Source of the DNA: Paenibacillus mellifer
GTDB taxonomy: Bacteria; Bacillota; Bacilli; Paenibacillales; Paenibacillaceae
Length of the DNA stretch: 64,000 bases
NCBI RefSeq assembly: GCF_023195895.1
Contig: NZ_JALPRK010000003.1
Span: 62,001-126,000 of the forward strand
Direction: 5' to 3'
Positions 33,180 to 41,771 of the stretch are shown in pieces. Position 1 is the first letter of the stretch. Each line of letters begins with the position of its first letter. Made by a program: the position numbers and the translations under genes. The notes below the pieces were generated by a model. The model did no database searches, was not told where the DNA came from, and saw nothing but the letters and a program-made list of their open reading frames with translations.

Positions 33180-34403
33180 ATGGATAAACAACGAAGTGTC
33201 ATGGCGTTGCTTGCCTTGGCGATTAGCGCCTTTGCGATCGGAACTACCGAATTTATCAGCGTGGGTCTGCTGCCCTTGATCGCCGAGGATCTGCACATCT
33301 CTACAACCACGGCGGGGTTGACCGTTTCCTTATATGCATTAGGCGTCACCTTCGGGGCGCCGGTTCTCACCTCACTAACGGCACGGTTGTCACGCAAAAC
33401 GCTGCTGCTAGGGATCATGGTCGTGTTCATGATCGGCAATGCCCTGGCAGCCGCGGCGACCGGGATCGGCATGTTACTCGTCGCAAGGGTCGTCTCCGCC
33501 TTCTCGCACGGCGTGTTCATGTCGATCGGTTCCACGATTGCCGCCGACCTGGTGCCGGAACACCGCCGGGCCAGCGCTATATCGATCATGTTCACCGGTT
33601 TAACCGTGGCGACGGTCACCGGCGTTCCGCTGGGCACCTTTATCGGACAGCAGCTTGGCTGGCGCGCTGCATTTATCTTGATCGTCGCCGTCGGACTGCT
33701 TGGCTTCATCTCCAATAGCCTGCTGATTCCGTCCGGCTTGCGGAAAGGGACGCGAACCGCGTTGCGCGACCAGGTGAAGCTGGTCACGAACGGGCGGTTG
33801 CTGCTCCTGTTCTTGATCACGGCCTTAGGGTATGGCGGCACCTTTGTCGTTTACACCTACCTGTCGCCGATCCTACTGGATATTACGGGCTTTAAGGAAA
33901 GTGCCGTCGCCGTCATTTTGCTCGTGTACGGCGTTGCGATTGCCATCGGTAACATGGTTGGCGGCAAGCTGTCCAATCGTCAGCCGATCCGCGCCTTGTT
34001 CTATATGTTTATGGTTCAGGCGCTCATCCTCCTGGCCTTACTGTTTACAGCACCGTTTAAGGCCGCCGGCTTGGCAACCATTTTCCTCATGGGGCTGCTG
34101 GCCTTCATGAACGTACCGGGGCTGCAAGTGTATGTCGTCATGCTGGCGGAACGATTCGTCCCCTCTGCAGTCGACGTCGCCTCCGCGATCAACATCGCGG
34201 CATTTAACGCCGGAATAGCCCTTGGGTCTTACCTCGGCGGAATCATCGCCGATTCAATCGGCCTCATCCATACCTCGTGGATCGGCGCGCTGATGGTCGC
34301 GGCCGCGGTGGTTCTCACCGGCTGGAGCCGCGTCCTAGAACAGAAAGATCGGCAAGAAACGCACACTCATCCTAAACTTCAACAGGAGGTTCAATGTTTA
34401 TGA
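33180..34403 (+). CDS. MFS efflux transporter, DHA1 (YdhP/AraJ-like)
   Basis: A 407-residue transporter with 12 predicted helices and the DHA1 opening LALAISAFAIGTTEFISVGLLPLIAEDL that is characteristic of the AraJ/YdhP/NepI group. Motif A-like sequence SLTARLSRKTLLLG and motif C-like GVPLGTFIGQQLGWR are visible. ATG at 33180 is chosen (GGGAGG upstream, and the first helix follows at once); the open frame from 33099 adds 27 unlikely residues. It overlaps the aldo/keto reductase gene and is probably induced when HxlR releases the shared operator; export of a toxic electrophile or drug is a reasonable inference. Confidence 0.92.
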   Translation: MDKQRSVMALLALAISAFAIGTTEFISVGLLPLIAEDLHISTTTAGLTVSLYALGVTFGAPVLTSLTARLSRKTLLLGIMVVFMIGNALAAAATGIGMLLVARVVSAFSHGVFMSIGSTIAADLVPEHRRASAISIMFTGLTVATVTGVPLGTFIGQQLGWRAAFILIVAVGLLGFISNSLLIPSGLRKGTRTALRDQVKLVTNGRLLLLFLITALGYGGTFVVYTYLSPILLDITGFKESAVAVILLVYGVAIAIGNMVGGKLSNRQPIRALFYMFMVQALILLALLFTAPFKAAGLATIFLMGLLAFMNVPGLQVYVVMLAERFVPSAVDVASAINIAAFNAGIALGSYLGGIIADSIGLIHTSWIGALMVAAAVVLTGWSRVLEQKDRQETHTHPKLQQEVQCL

Positions 34404-35242
34404 TCACCCATTTACAAAATACCACTACGCTGCACAATGGAGTGAAGATGCCTTGGCTGGGCCTTGGCGTCTTCCAGGTCGAAGAGGGTCCCGAACTCGT
34501 CAACGCGGTCAAATCCGCCATCGCCTACGGTTATCGCAGCATCGATACCGCAGCGATCTACGGGAATGAATCGGGCGTTGGACAAGGTATCCGCGAAGGT
34601 TTGCGGCAAGCCGATATCCCGCGTGAAGCCCTGTTTGTCACCTCCAAGGTATGGAATGACGACCTTGGATACGAAGAGACGCTGGCCGCTTATGAAACGA
34701 GCCTGCGCAAGCTGGGTTTGGACTATCTCGATCTGTACCTGATCCACTGGCCAGTGGCTGGTAAATACAAAGAAGCCTGGCGGGCGTTGGAGACGCTCTA
34801 CAAAGCCGGAAAAGTCAAAGCGATCGGCGTCAGCAACTTCCAGGTTCATCATCTGAAGGACTTAATGGCGGACGCGGAGATCGTTCCGATGGTTAACCAG
34901 GTCGAATACCATCCGCGTCTGACGCAGCAAGAAGTGCAAACCTTCTGCCGCGAGCACGGCATTCAAATGGAGGCCTGGTCCCCGCTGATGCAAGGGCAAT
35001 TGCTGGATCATCCTTTACTGGTTGAGCTTGCCCGCCATTATGGGAAATCGGTGGCGCAGATCCTCCTTCGTTGGGACTTGCAGAACGGTGTGATCACCAT
35101 TCCGAAATCGACCAAGCCACACCGCATTGCCGAGAACGCGAGCGTATTCGATTTCGAGTTAACGGCCGAGGATATGGCGCGGATTGGCGCCTTGAACGAG
35201 AACCTTCGGATCGGGCCGGACCCCGACCATTTCGATTTCTAA
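34394..35242 (+). CDS. Aldo/keto reductase
   Basis: A 282-residue NADPH-dependent aldo/keto reductase (AKR5-like) with the complete catalytic tetrad Asp51, Tyr56, Lys85 and His118 (GYRSIDTAAIYGNE, FVTSKVWND, YLIHWPV) and the cofactor-binding IPKSTKPHRIAENASVFDFEL. AGGAGG precedes two in-frame ATGs (34394, 4 bases; 34400, 10 bases); either may be used. The first codons overlap the MFS gene. Together with the exporter under HxlR control it would detoxify aldehydes or alpha-oxo compounds. Confidence 0.94.
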   Translation: MFMITHLQNTTTLHNGVKMPWLGLGVFQVEEGPELVNAVKSAIAYGYRSIDTAAIYGNESGVGQGIREGLRQADIPREALFVTSKVWNDDLGYEETLAAYETSLRKLGLDYLDLYLIHWPVAGKYKEAWRALETLYKAGKVKAIGVSNFQVHHLKDLMADAEIVPMVNQVEYHPRLTQQEVQTFCREHGIQMEAWSPLMQGQLLDHPLLVELARHYGKSVAQILLRWDLQNGVITIPKSTKPHRIAENASVFDFELTAEDMARIGALNENLRIGPDPDHFDF

Positions 35243-35249
35243 GCACACC

Positions 35250-35299
35250 AAAAAGAGCAGATGCCGGGGATCCCTTTAGATCCTTCGGGTCTGCTCTTT
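35250..35299. terminator. Bidirectional terminator
   Basis: AAAGAGCAGA and TCTGCTCTTT form a perfect 10-bp outer stem between the convergent aldo/keto reductase and lipoprotein genes. Confidence 0.8.
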
Positions 35300-35300
35300 G

Positions 35301-35816
35301 TCAGCTGTAGGGGCCGATTTCAATGCGGTGATGTTCCGTCTCATACGTGAGGTCCTTGTATACGCCATCCTCTTTGACCGAAAATTCAGCGACCGCATAA
35401 ATTTCATACGTGCCGATCCGATCGATTCGGGTTTCGAAAAACTCGTTGATATCCGTTTCGCCCCCCATGCTGCGAGCTACCGCGCTGTCCACCTCGGTGA
35501 TCGTGTTCACCCGGTTCCCCGCACTGTCTACAATCAGGTAATGAAACATCCGTGGCTTGCTCTGCAGTTCAAACCGTTGTTTTGACAGATTGTGCAGGCT
35601 GGCAATCAGCGTAAACGTCTCGTCTAAACCCGCTCGCTTCGGAACGGATAACTCAACAGTGAAGGGTCTGTCCGTTTGCTGGGAGGCAGCCCCGTTTTCA
35701 GCCGGTCTTAGTCGGGTCAGCGCCTGGTCGACCGGATCAAACGAGCTGCACCCGGCAAGCAAGAGCAGCCCTAATGCCGCCGCCAATCCTAAAGCCGATT
35801 TCTTCAAAACAATCAC
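35301..35816 (-). CDS. Hypothetical lipoprotein
   Basis: A 171-residue secreted protein with a lipoprotein signal peptide (KKSALGLAAALGLLLLAGC), lipidated cysteine at about residue 23. The mature part is beta-rich with an immunoglobulin-like feel (FTVELSVPKRAGLDETFTLIASLHNLS, then GTYEIYAVAEFSV), similar to BsuPI-type or other small extracellular beta-sandwich domains, but I do not recognise a family with certainty. It is monocistronic. No function assigned. Confidence 0.75.
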   Translation of the reverse strand: MIVLKKSALGLAAALGLLLLAGCSSFDPVDQALTRLRPAENGAASQQTDRPFTVELSVPKRAGLDETFTLIASLHNLSKQRFELQSKPRMFHYLIVDSAGNRVNTITEVDSAVARSMGGETDINEFFETRIDRIGTYEIYAVAEFSVKEDGVYKDLTYETEHHRIEIGPYS

Positions 35817-35861
35817 CTCAAACTGAATAACGTGGGATCGCCGGTTTGGTTGCAGACGGCG

Positions 35862-35889
35862 TAAAGAAAGGGTACCTCAAAGGTACCCC
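35862..35889 (-). terminator. Terminator after the M23 peptidase gene
   Basis: On the minus strand GGGTACC-TTTGA-GGTACCC is a perfect 7-bp stem, followed by TTTCTTT. Confidence 0.75.
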
Positions 35890-35913
35890 GGGAATCAAGA
35901 GCCTTCGGCCCTG

Positions 35914-36774
35914 TTAGGAACGATTCGCTTCCCACCAGCTTAGGTACGGGTAAGCGTTGAGGGCTTTCCACGGCGACGTCTGGTAGATGCCAAAATGTAA
36001 ATGCGGCAGGAATAGACCGGAAGTCCCTTCCGGACCGTAGCCTGTGCTGCCCACGTAACCGATCAACTGGCCTTTCGTCACTTTGCTGCCCGTACCGATT
36101 CCCTTCGCATAACGCGATAGATGCGCATAGTAAAATGCGGTAGAGCCATCGACCCGCACGGTCAGTCGCCAGCCACCGAGCTCGTTCCAGCCATAATTGA
36201 TGACTTCTCCGGCCATCGCGCTGTAGACGGGAGTCCCTTCATCGGCAAAAATGTCGATCCCCTCGTGCGAGCGCTGGGCGGTGCCATCTTCTGCCCAGGC
36301 CCGTCCATCACCATAACTGTTCGTCATCGGAGTGTACGTCCCCTTGGCGAGCGGGAAGAAGCCATTTTCGAACCGATCCGGCTTGGCCACAGCATTGGTT
36401 GATTTCGCTTCCGCCGGAAGGTTGATTTGCAATCCGGCCCAGATGTTATTGGGATTCGATAATTGCGGGTTTGCTGAAATCAGCGAATTCAACGAAACCT
36501 TAAATTTCAAGCTGATCAACCACATCGTTTCTCCATTTTGCACGGTATAAGCTGTTGGTCCGGGCACCTCTAGCACTTGCCCCGGATAAATCCAATCGTT
36601 GGTTAACTGATTCATCGATTTTAACTGAGTTATGCTGATTTGGTAGGCTGTTGCGATTTTCCATAGGGAATCCCCTGATTTCACCGTGTACGGCGCTGCG
36701 TTGGATACGCTGCCAAATAACAAGGTACCGGCGATTGCCCCTGTAATGCCCAGCGTCCACTTCTTATGACTCAT
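35914..36774 (-). CDS. LysM/M23 peptidoglycan endopeptidase
   Basis: A 286-residue secreted cell-wall protein: signal peptide (KKWTLGITGAIAGTLLFGSVSNAA), two LysM domains (YTVKSGDSLWKIATAYQISI at about 28-70 and YTVQNGETMWLISLKFKVSL at about 75-120), then an M23/LytM domain with the zinc ligands in HEGIDIFADEGTPVYS and HLHFGIY. ATG at 36774 is chosen (AGGGG upstream, proper signal peptide start); the open frame from 36909 has 45 extra residues without sense. It likely cleaves peptide cross-links in peptidoglycan. Confidence 0.93.
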   Translation of the reverse strand: MSHKKWTLGITGAIAGTLLFGSVSNAAPYTVKSGDSLWKIATAYQISITQLKSMNQLTNDWIYPGQVLEVPGPTAYTVQNGETMWLISLKFKVSLNSLISANPQLSNPNNIWAGLQINLPAEAKSTNAVAKPDRFENGFFPLAKGTYTPMTNSYGDGRAWAEDGTAQRSHEGIDIFADEGTPVYSAMAGEVINYGWNELGGWRLTVRVDGSTAFYYAHLSRYAKGIGTGSKVTKGQLIGYVGSTGYGPEGTSGLFLPHLHFGIYQTSPWKALNAYPYLSWWEANRS

Positions 36775-36947
36775 GATGTCAACCCCTAGCAGATAGAATA
36801 GTTGGACTCCTTCCATCGTACAGGAAATGAGAAGGACAGATAAGCGGTGGATTCTGGAAGTGTCCCGGGAGTAAAAAGGGGATTGCATAAAAAGCCGAGG
36901 AATGTGCAAGTTACGGTTATCGATGTGGATATGGAGGGATTTACCTC

Positions 36948-37523
36948 ATGGAATTGGATTGGATTTGGAAATCCGTTTTATTAGCATTGGTTGGCATGGT
37001 GCTCTTGCGTCTCGCCGGTAGAAAGTCGATTTCCCAAATGACAGTGGCTACAACGGTCATCATGATTTCGATCGGTACCACGATTGTCCAGCCGATCGCC
37101 AATCATGAGTTGTGGAAAGCCATCGGCTCGGCAACCCTCTTCATCATTTGCCTAATTATCCTTGAATATCTCCAGGTTAAGTGGGACGGGTTGGAACGAG
37201 TGATGAGCGGTCGGGCGCTCCCGATTATTCAGAACGGCCAACTTCTCACTGGGAATTTGCGCAAAATGCGCCTGACTGTGGACCATTTGGAGGTTCGGTT
37301 AAGACAGCTTGGCATCAAGAATATCGCTGACGTCAAAACCGCCACTCTGGAGACGAACGGCCAGATCGGCTATGAGTTGATGGAGCACGCCAGACCTGTC
37401 ACGATAGGGGACCTGGAGCGAATCCTGGGAATCCAGCCGGGCATGTCCCTAGAAACCTCGGTATTATTCCAAGAGGTTCGACAAAATCACCATCCCACCC
37501 CAATCGACCCCAAATTGCAGTAA
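36948..37523 (+). CDS. DUF421 membrane protein (YetF/YcaP-like)
   Basis: A 191-residue protein with three N-terminal membrane helices (residues ~5-75) and the DUF421 soluble domain (GRALPIIQNGQLLTGNLRKMRLTVDHLEVRLRQLGI). Bacillus YetF/YkjA-type paralogues are typically 210-290 aa, so this is a short version ending soon after the conserved domain. A good GGAGGG lies before the ATG. Function is poorly defined in this family; B. subtilis members are linked to spore germination or envelope stress. Confidence 0.88.
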   Translation: MELDWIWKSVLLALVGMVLLRLAGRKSISQMTVATTVIMISIGTTIVQPIANHELWKAIGSATLFIICLIILEYLQVKWDGLERVMSGRALPIIQNGQLLTGNLRKMRLTVDHLEVRLRQLGIKNIADVKTATLETNGQIGYELMEHARPVTIGDLERILGIQPGMSLETSVLFQEVRQNHHPTPIDPKLQ

Positions 37524-37617
37524 ATTTTGAGCGATTTATGAACCGAGGATAGACGGCCTCTCCTGAACCATACTAATACCAGCTTTATCCAACAACAATG
37601 ATGGAGGCTTGGTCGCG

Positions 37618-38097
37618 ATGGCGCAAAGAAGGATGAACTTGCTGATGTTCAGCGGGGATTATGATAAAGCGATGGCCGGGTTGATTCTGGCAAACAGCGC
37701 TCGGGATATCGACGTGGAAGTGACGATGTTTTTTGCTTTCTGGGGCCTGCTTCTCGTGCGCGATCCGGAGAAAATGACGCTGGAGGACAAGTCGCTGTAC
37801 GAAAAGCTGATGACCTGGATGACCCCCAAAGGGCCGGAGGAGTTGCCGCTCTCCAAAATGAATTACAGCGGGCTTGGCAAATGGATGCTGAACGAAATGA
37901 TCGAAGACCAGGAAGCCCCCCGGCTGATCCATTTCTTGAAAGGAGCCCGTAAGAAGAACATCAAGTTCTACGGCTGCAAGCTGTCGGTCGACATCATGGG
38001 CTTCAAGCCGGAGGAGTTCCTCCCGGAGTTGGAGATCATCGATGCCCAAACATACCTGCGCGATGCGTTGGAATCGGACATTCAGCTGTTTATTTGA
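37618..38097 (+). CDS. DsrE/DsrF/DrsH-like family protein
   Basis: A 159-residue cytosolic protein with the DsrEFH-like fold seen in peroxiredoxin-like sulfurtransferase-associated proteins (MNLLMFSGDYDKAMAGLILANSARD, FFAFWGLLLVRDP, KFYGCKLSVDIMGF with the conserved cysteine). ATG at 37618 is chosen because GGAGG lies 10 bases upstream; the TTG at 37609 is too close to it. The neighbouring cysteine-desulfurase-like gene hints at sulfur relay, though the genes are 136 bp apart. Confidence 0.85.
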   Translation: MAQRRMNLLMFSGDYDKAMAGLILANSARDIDVEVTMFFAFWGLLLVRDPEKMTLEDKSLYEKLMTWMTPKGPEELPLSKMNYSGLGKWMLNEMIEDQEAPRLIHFLKGARKKNIKFYGCKLSVDIMGFKPEEFLPELEIIDAQTYLRDALESDIQLFI

Positions 38098-38233
38098 AGT
38101 CTAGGCTGTCTTCTGCGAGCCGCTCGTCCCCTTTGTGGACGTTTTCCGAACTCTCTCCCTTCCCCCTAACGCCCCTAGGCGAATGCACATAACCTAAAGC
38201 GTGATTACAGTTACCTATAGGGGGAGACTCGGC

Positions 38234-39739
38234 TTGCTGGAGACAGAGGAATTGGAATTCGAGGTTTACCGGGAAAATACGATCGGCTACCGGCACCTAT
38301 TTATGACGCCGTACGGAATCCAAACGCTGCGGTATGCCGATTGGGCAGCCAGCGGCCGCCTGTATCGGCCGATTGAAACGAAGCTGGCCCAGGAGTTTGG
38401 TCCGCTCGCAGGCAATCCCCACACCGCCGCCAACATTACCGGCACCGCCATGACCACCGCCTATGAAGAAGCCAAGCGGATCGTCAAACACCATGTCCAC
38501 GCCGGTCCAAACGACATCCTACTGTTCGAGGGGACAGGGATGACGGGGGCGGTAAACAAGCTGCAGCGCCTGCTTGGGTTGAAGGCCCCTGCCCCTTGGC
38601 GAGAGCCATTCCGGAGGGGGATGGCCGAGCGGGAGCGGCCGGTTATTTTTGTCACGCATATGGAGCACCACTCCAACCACATCTCCTGGACGGAAACGAT
38701 GGGCGAAGTCGTATGCATTCCGCCAGGGGCGGACGGACGCGTTGATCCCAACCGGTTGGACTTGGTGCTCCGCCGCTATCGGAATCGTCGCGTCAAGATT
38801 GGTGCATTCACCGCCTGTTCTAACGTGACCGGCTTTGTCACGCCGATTCACGAGCTCGCCCGGGTGATGCATCGGCACGGCGGCATCTGCGTGGCGGATT
38901 ACTCCGCCAGCGCGCCCTATACGCCGATCGACATGCACCCGCCGGGAGCGCCGGAGGAGCGGCTCGACGCCCTCCTCTTCTCCCCGCATAAATTCCTGGG
39001 CGGCCCCGGCACAGGCGGGGTGCTGGTGATGGATGCGGGGCTGTGCGCAGGGGCGTCGCCGGACCGCCCGGGAGGCGGTACCGTGTCCTGGACCAGCCCG
39101 TGGGGCGTAGTCCAGTATCTGCCCGACGCCGAAACGCGGGAGGATGGCGGGACGCCGGGGGTCATGCAGGCGATCCGTACGGCATTAAGTTTGCGACTCA
39201 AGGAGCAGATGGGTATCGGCCGCCTGCTGCGCCGGGAGCGAGAGCTGACGAACCGGCTGCTGACGGAGTTTGAAGCCATCCCGGGCCTGAACGTCTTAGG
39301 CGGCAGCAGCCGTGAGCGTCTTGGCATTGTCTCCTTCACCTTAGAGCCGATCCATTATAACCTGGCCGTCAAACTCCTGAACGACCGTTTTGGCATCCAG
39401 GCACGGGGCGGTTGCTCCTGTGCGGGAACGTACGGCCATTACCTGCTTGGACTGGATCAGGCCGCCTCGCAGCGCATCGCCCGGCGAATCGCCGGCGGCG
39501 ACTTCACGGCAAAACCCGGCTGGGTGCGAATCTCCTTGCATCCGATGATGACGACGGGCGAAGTCGCTTATACCGGAGATGCAATTCGTCAGGTGGCCGC
39601 CCAGGGTCGAAATTGGGCCAGGGACTATACCTACGATCCACGAACCAATGAGTGGTACCATCGACGCGGAGAACCCCGGATCGACCTGGACGAATGGTTC
39701 CGTTTGCCGGAGCCCCTCGCCTTGCGGGCCGAAGGCTAA
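38234..39739 (+). CDS. PLP-dependent class V aminotransferase (cysteine-desulfurase-like)
   Basis: A 501-residue fold-type I PLP enzyme of aminotransferase class V. The PLP lysine is in FSPHKFLGGPGTGG; upstream are FEGTGMTGAVNKL (cofactor phosphate), VTHMEHHSNHISW and the aspartate in CVADYSASAPYTP. A cysteine-rich loop RGGCSCAGTYGHYLLG sits where cysteine desulfurases carry their catalytic cysteine. It is about 100 residues longer than NifS/SufS. TTG at 38234 (GGGGGAG, 7 bases) is preferred over the GTG at 38201. The stop overlaps the convergent DMT gene by 4 bp. Substrate unknown; cysteine or a selenocysteine-like compound is possible. Confidence 0.82.
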   Translation: MLETEELEFEVYRENTIGYRHLFMTPYGIQTLRYADWAASGRLYRPIETKLAQEFGPLAGNPHTAANITGTAMTTAYEEAKRIVKHHVHAGPNDILLFEGTGMTGAVNKLQRLLGLKAPAPWREPFRRGMAERERPVIFVTHMEHHSNHISWTETMGEVVCIPPGADGRVDPNRLDLVLRRYRNRRVKIGAFTACSNVTGFVTPIHELARVMHRHGGICVADYSASAPYTPIDMHPPGAPEERLDALLFSPHKFLGGPGTGGVLVMDAGLCAGASPDRPGGGTVSWTSPWGVVQYLPDAETREDGGTPGVMQAIRTALSLRLKEQMGIGRLLRRERELTNRLLTEFEAIPGLNVLGGSSRERLGIVSFTLEPIHYNLAVKLLNDRFGIQARGGCSCAGTYGHYLLGLDQAASQRIARRIAGGDFTAKPGWVRISLHPMMTTGEVAYTGDAIRQVAAQGRNWARDYTYDPRTNEWYHRRGEPRIDLDEWFRLPEPLALRAEG

Positions 39740-40719
39740 CGAGGCGGATTGGCCGGGAGGGCTGCCGCGTCCGGTTCGGTGCCAGCGCCAGCACCAGCAT
39801 CAGAAGCAGTCGGGCTCTCCTGGCGTTTGGTTGCCTGTCTGGCGCTGCGCGAGCTGCTCCGATTCGCGAGATACACTCCGCCGAGGATAAACACCAGTCC
39901 GGCCAGCAAACGCCAGCTCACCGGCTCGTTCAGCAACGTGAACCCCCAAATAATCGCACTAGCCGGAACGAGATACGTGACGGTGGTGGCGAATTGCGGG
40001 GTTCCTTTTTGTACCATAAAGTAAAACAGAATATAGGCCACCCCCGAACCGAACACACCTAGGCCAATCACCGCGCCAAGCGTGGGAAGGGAAGCCAGCG
40101 GCGCCAGCGAGTCCCGTTCGAGGGTCAGCGCCATGAGCCCGCTGCCCGCCATCGCACTAATCAGCGTGCCGAAGGTGACCTGATACATCGATAGTCCGCC
40201 GGACAGTCGCTTGGACAGGTGCGTACCCACCGCATAACACAGCGTTGCCGCCAGCATGCAAGTGAACCCAAGCAGATCCACCGAGGCGAGTGAGGTTGGG
40301 CTGACGCCAACAAGCACGAGCAAACCAAGGAAGGCGATGCCCATCCCCGCCCACTGCATGCGGGTCGTGGCGACGCGGAAGAACACGACGCCCACCACCA
40401 GCGTCCAGAGCGGGGTCGTAGCGTTCAGCACCGATGCCAAGCTGCTCGTCAGCCGCGTCTCGCTGAATCCGATCAACGCCCAAGGAATCGCCGTGTTGAC
40501 CAGCGCCATAATGACCATGGCCACCCAGGGAATCGCACGAAACCCAAACGGCTTGCGCAGGACGAGCATCACCCCCGTAATTGTTGCGAGCCCGAAGGTC
40601 GAACGCAGAAATGCGACGGTCCAGGGCCCGAAGTCGGGCAGCAGGATTTTGATGAAGAAAAACGAGCCGCCCCAAATCAAACTAAGTAGAATTAATGCAA
40701 AATACAGCGATCGTGCCAC
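39736..40719 (-). CDS. EamA/DMT-family transporter
   Basis: A 327-residue drug/metabolite transporter with ten predicted helices forming two EamA repeats (LILLSLIWGGSFFFIKILLP ... LVGVSPTSLASVDLLGFT ...). The C-terminal ~40 residues are hydrophilic (RSSSRSARQATKRQESPTASDAG) and unusually Ala/Pro-rich, an addition beyond the typical ~300 aa. Likely exports an amino acid or metabolite; substrate unknown. Confidence 0.92.
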   Translation of the reverse strand: MARSLYFALILLSLIWGGSFFFIKILLPDFGPWTVAFLRSTFGLATITGVMLVLRKPFGFRAIPWVAMVIMALVNTAIPWALIGFSETRLTSSLASVLNATTPLWTLVVGVVFFRVATTRMQWAGMGIAFLGLLVLVGVSPTSLASVDLLGFTCMLAATLCYAVGTHLSKRLSGGLSMYQVTFGTLISAMAGSGLMALTLERDSLAPLASLPTLGAVIGLGVFGSGVAYILFYFMVQKGTPQFATTVTYLVPASAIIWGFTLLNEPVSWRLLAGLVFILGGVYLANRSSSRSARQATKRQESPTASDAGAGAGTEPDAAALPANPPR

Positions 40720-40799
40720 TCTTATCCCTTCTTTCTATGAACGTCCGGGCATCTGAAATAAGGTCACCCTGAACTCTAGTGTGCCTAATTCATCGGCAA

Positions 40800-40843
40800 A
40801 AGCCCCCAATCACAAAACACGGTGGAATTGGGGGCTTCACGAG
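40800..40843 (-). terminator. Terminator after aguB
   Basis: On the minus strand AAGCCCCCAATT and GATTGGGGGCTTTT form a long stem with a U-rich tail. Confidence 0.85.
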
Positions 40844-40862
40844 CTGGCGTGGCTTATGCGGT

Positions 40863-41741
40863 TTAGTCGATGCGAAGCTCGCCGTCGTAGGAGGTGATGA
40901 TCTTGTACAGGTCCGGCCGACGGTCGCGGAAGATGCCCCATTCGATCCGCTGAATCTCCAGCTGGTCTAGGTCAAATTCCGCCACCAGTACGGTCTCCTC
41001 TGTACGGTCGGCTTCCGCGACTTTGTTGCCTTGCGGTCCGGCGATGAAGGACGAGCCATAGAAAGTGATGCTCGACTCTTCGTCGGTTTCCATGCCGACC
41101 CGATTCGAAGCGATCACCGGCACCAGGTTGGAAGCAGCATGCCCGAGCATGCACAATTGCCAGTGATCCTTGGAGTCGATCGAGCCGTCCTGCGGTTCGG
41201 AGCCGATCGCCGTCGGATAGAACAGCAGCTCGGCGCCCATCAGCGCCATGCAGCGGGCGGCTTCCGGGTACCACTGATCCCAGCAGACGCCGACGCCAAT
41301 CTTCGCGTAGCGCGTCTTCCACACTTTAAACCCGGTATCTCCCGGATTAAAATAAAACTTCTCCTCATACCCCGGCCCGTCCGGGATATGGCTCTTGCGG
41401 TAACGTCCGAGAACCTCGCCGTCGGCGTCGATCACGGCCAGCGAGTTGTAACGGGCGTTGTTCTTTTTCTCATAGAAGCTGATCGGCAGAACCACTTCCA
41501 GCTCCTTAGCCACTTTACGGAAATGCTGGATCGCTGCGTTCTCCTCCAGCTCCGTCGCATAGATGTAGTAGTCGGACTTTTCTTTTTGGCAGAAATAAGG
41601 GGTTTCGAACAGCTCCTGCAGCAGGATAATCTGTGCCCCTTGCGCCGCCGCTTGTCGAACCAGCTGATCGGCTTTGGCGATATTCTCTTCTCTATTGGAT
41701 GAGCAGCTCATTTGCGTCGCTGCCACTTTGACGTTTCTCAT
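40863..41741 (-). CDS. aguB: N-carbamoylputrescine amidase
   Basis: A 292-residue nitrilase-superfamily enzyme that hydrolyses N-carbamoylputrescine to putrescine, CO2 and ammonia. The E-K-C catalytic triad is clear: Glu in ILLQELFETPYF, Lys in GRYRKSHIPDGPGYEEKFYF, Cys in GVGVCWDQWYPEAARCM. The sequence around PGDTGFKVWKTRYAKIG is characteristic of the AguB group. It lies 30 bp downstream of aguA, so both steps from agmatine to putrescine are encoded together. Confidence 0.95.
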   Translation of the reverse strand: MRNVKVAATQMSCSSNREENIAKADQLVRQAAAQGAQIILLQELFETPYFCQKEKSDYYIYATELEENAAIQHFRKVAKELEVVLPISFYEKKNNARYNSLAVIDADGEVLGRYRKSHIPDGPGYEEKFYFNPGDTGFKVWKTRYAKIGVGVCWDQWYPEAARCMALMGAELLFYPTAIGSEPQDGSIDSKDHWQLCMLGHAASNLVPVIASNRVGMETDEESSITFYGSSFIAGPQGNKVAEADRTEETVLVAEFDLDQLEIQRIEWGIFRDRRPDLYKIITSYDGELRID

Positions 41742-41771
41742 GTCGATGATCGAACCCCTTTCGCTAAAAGT

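Noticed and set aside
36774..36909. 45-residue N-terminal extension of the LysM/M23 peptidase
   Set aside because: It would bury the signal peptide inside the protein; the ATG at 36774 has its own binding site and a proper signal sequence.
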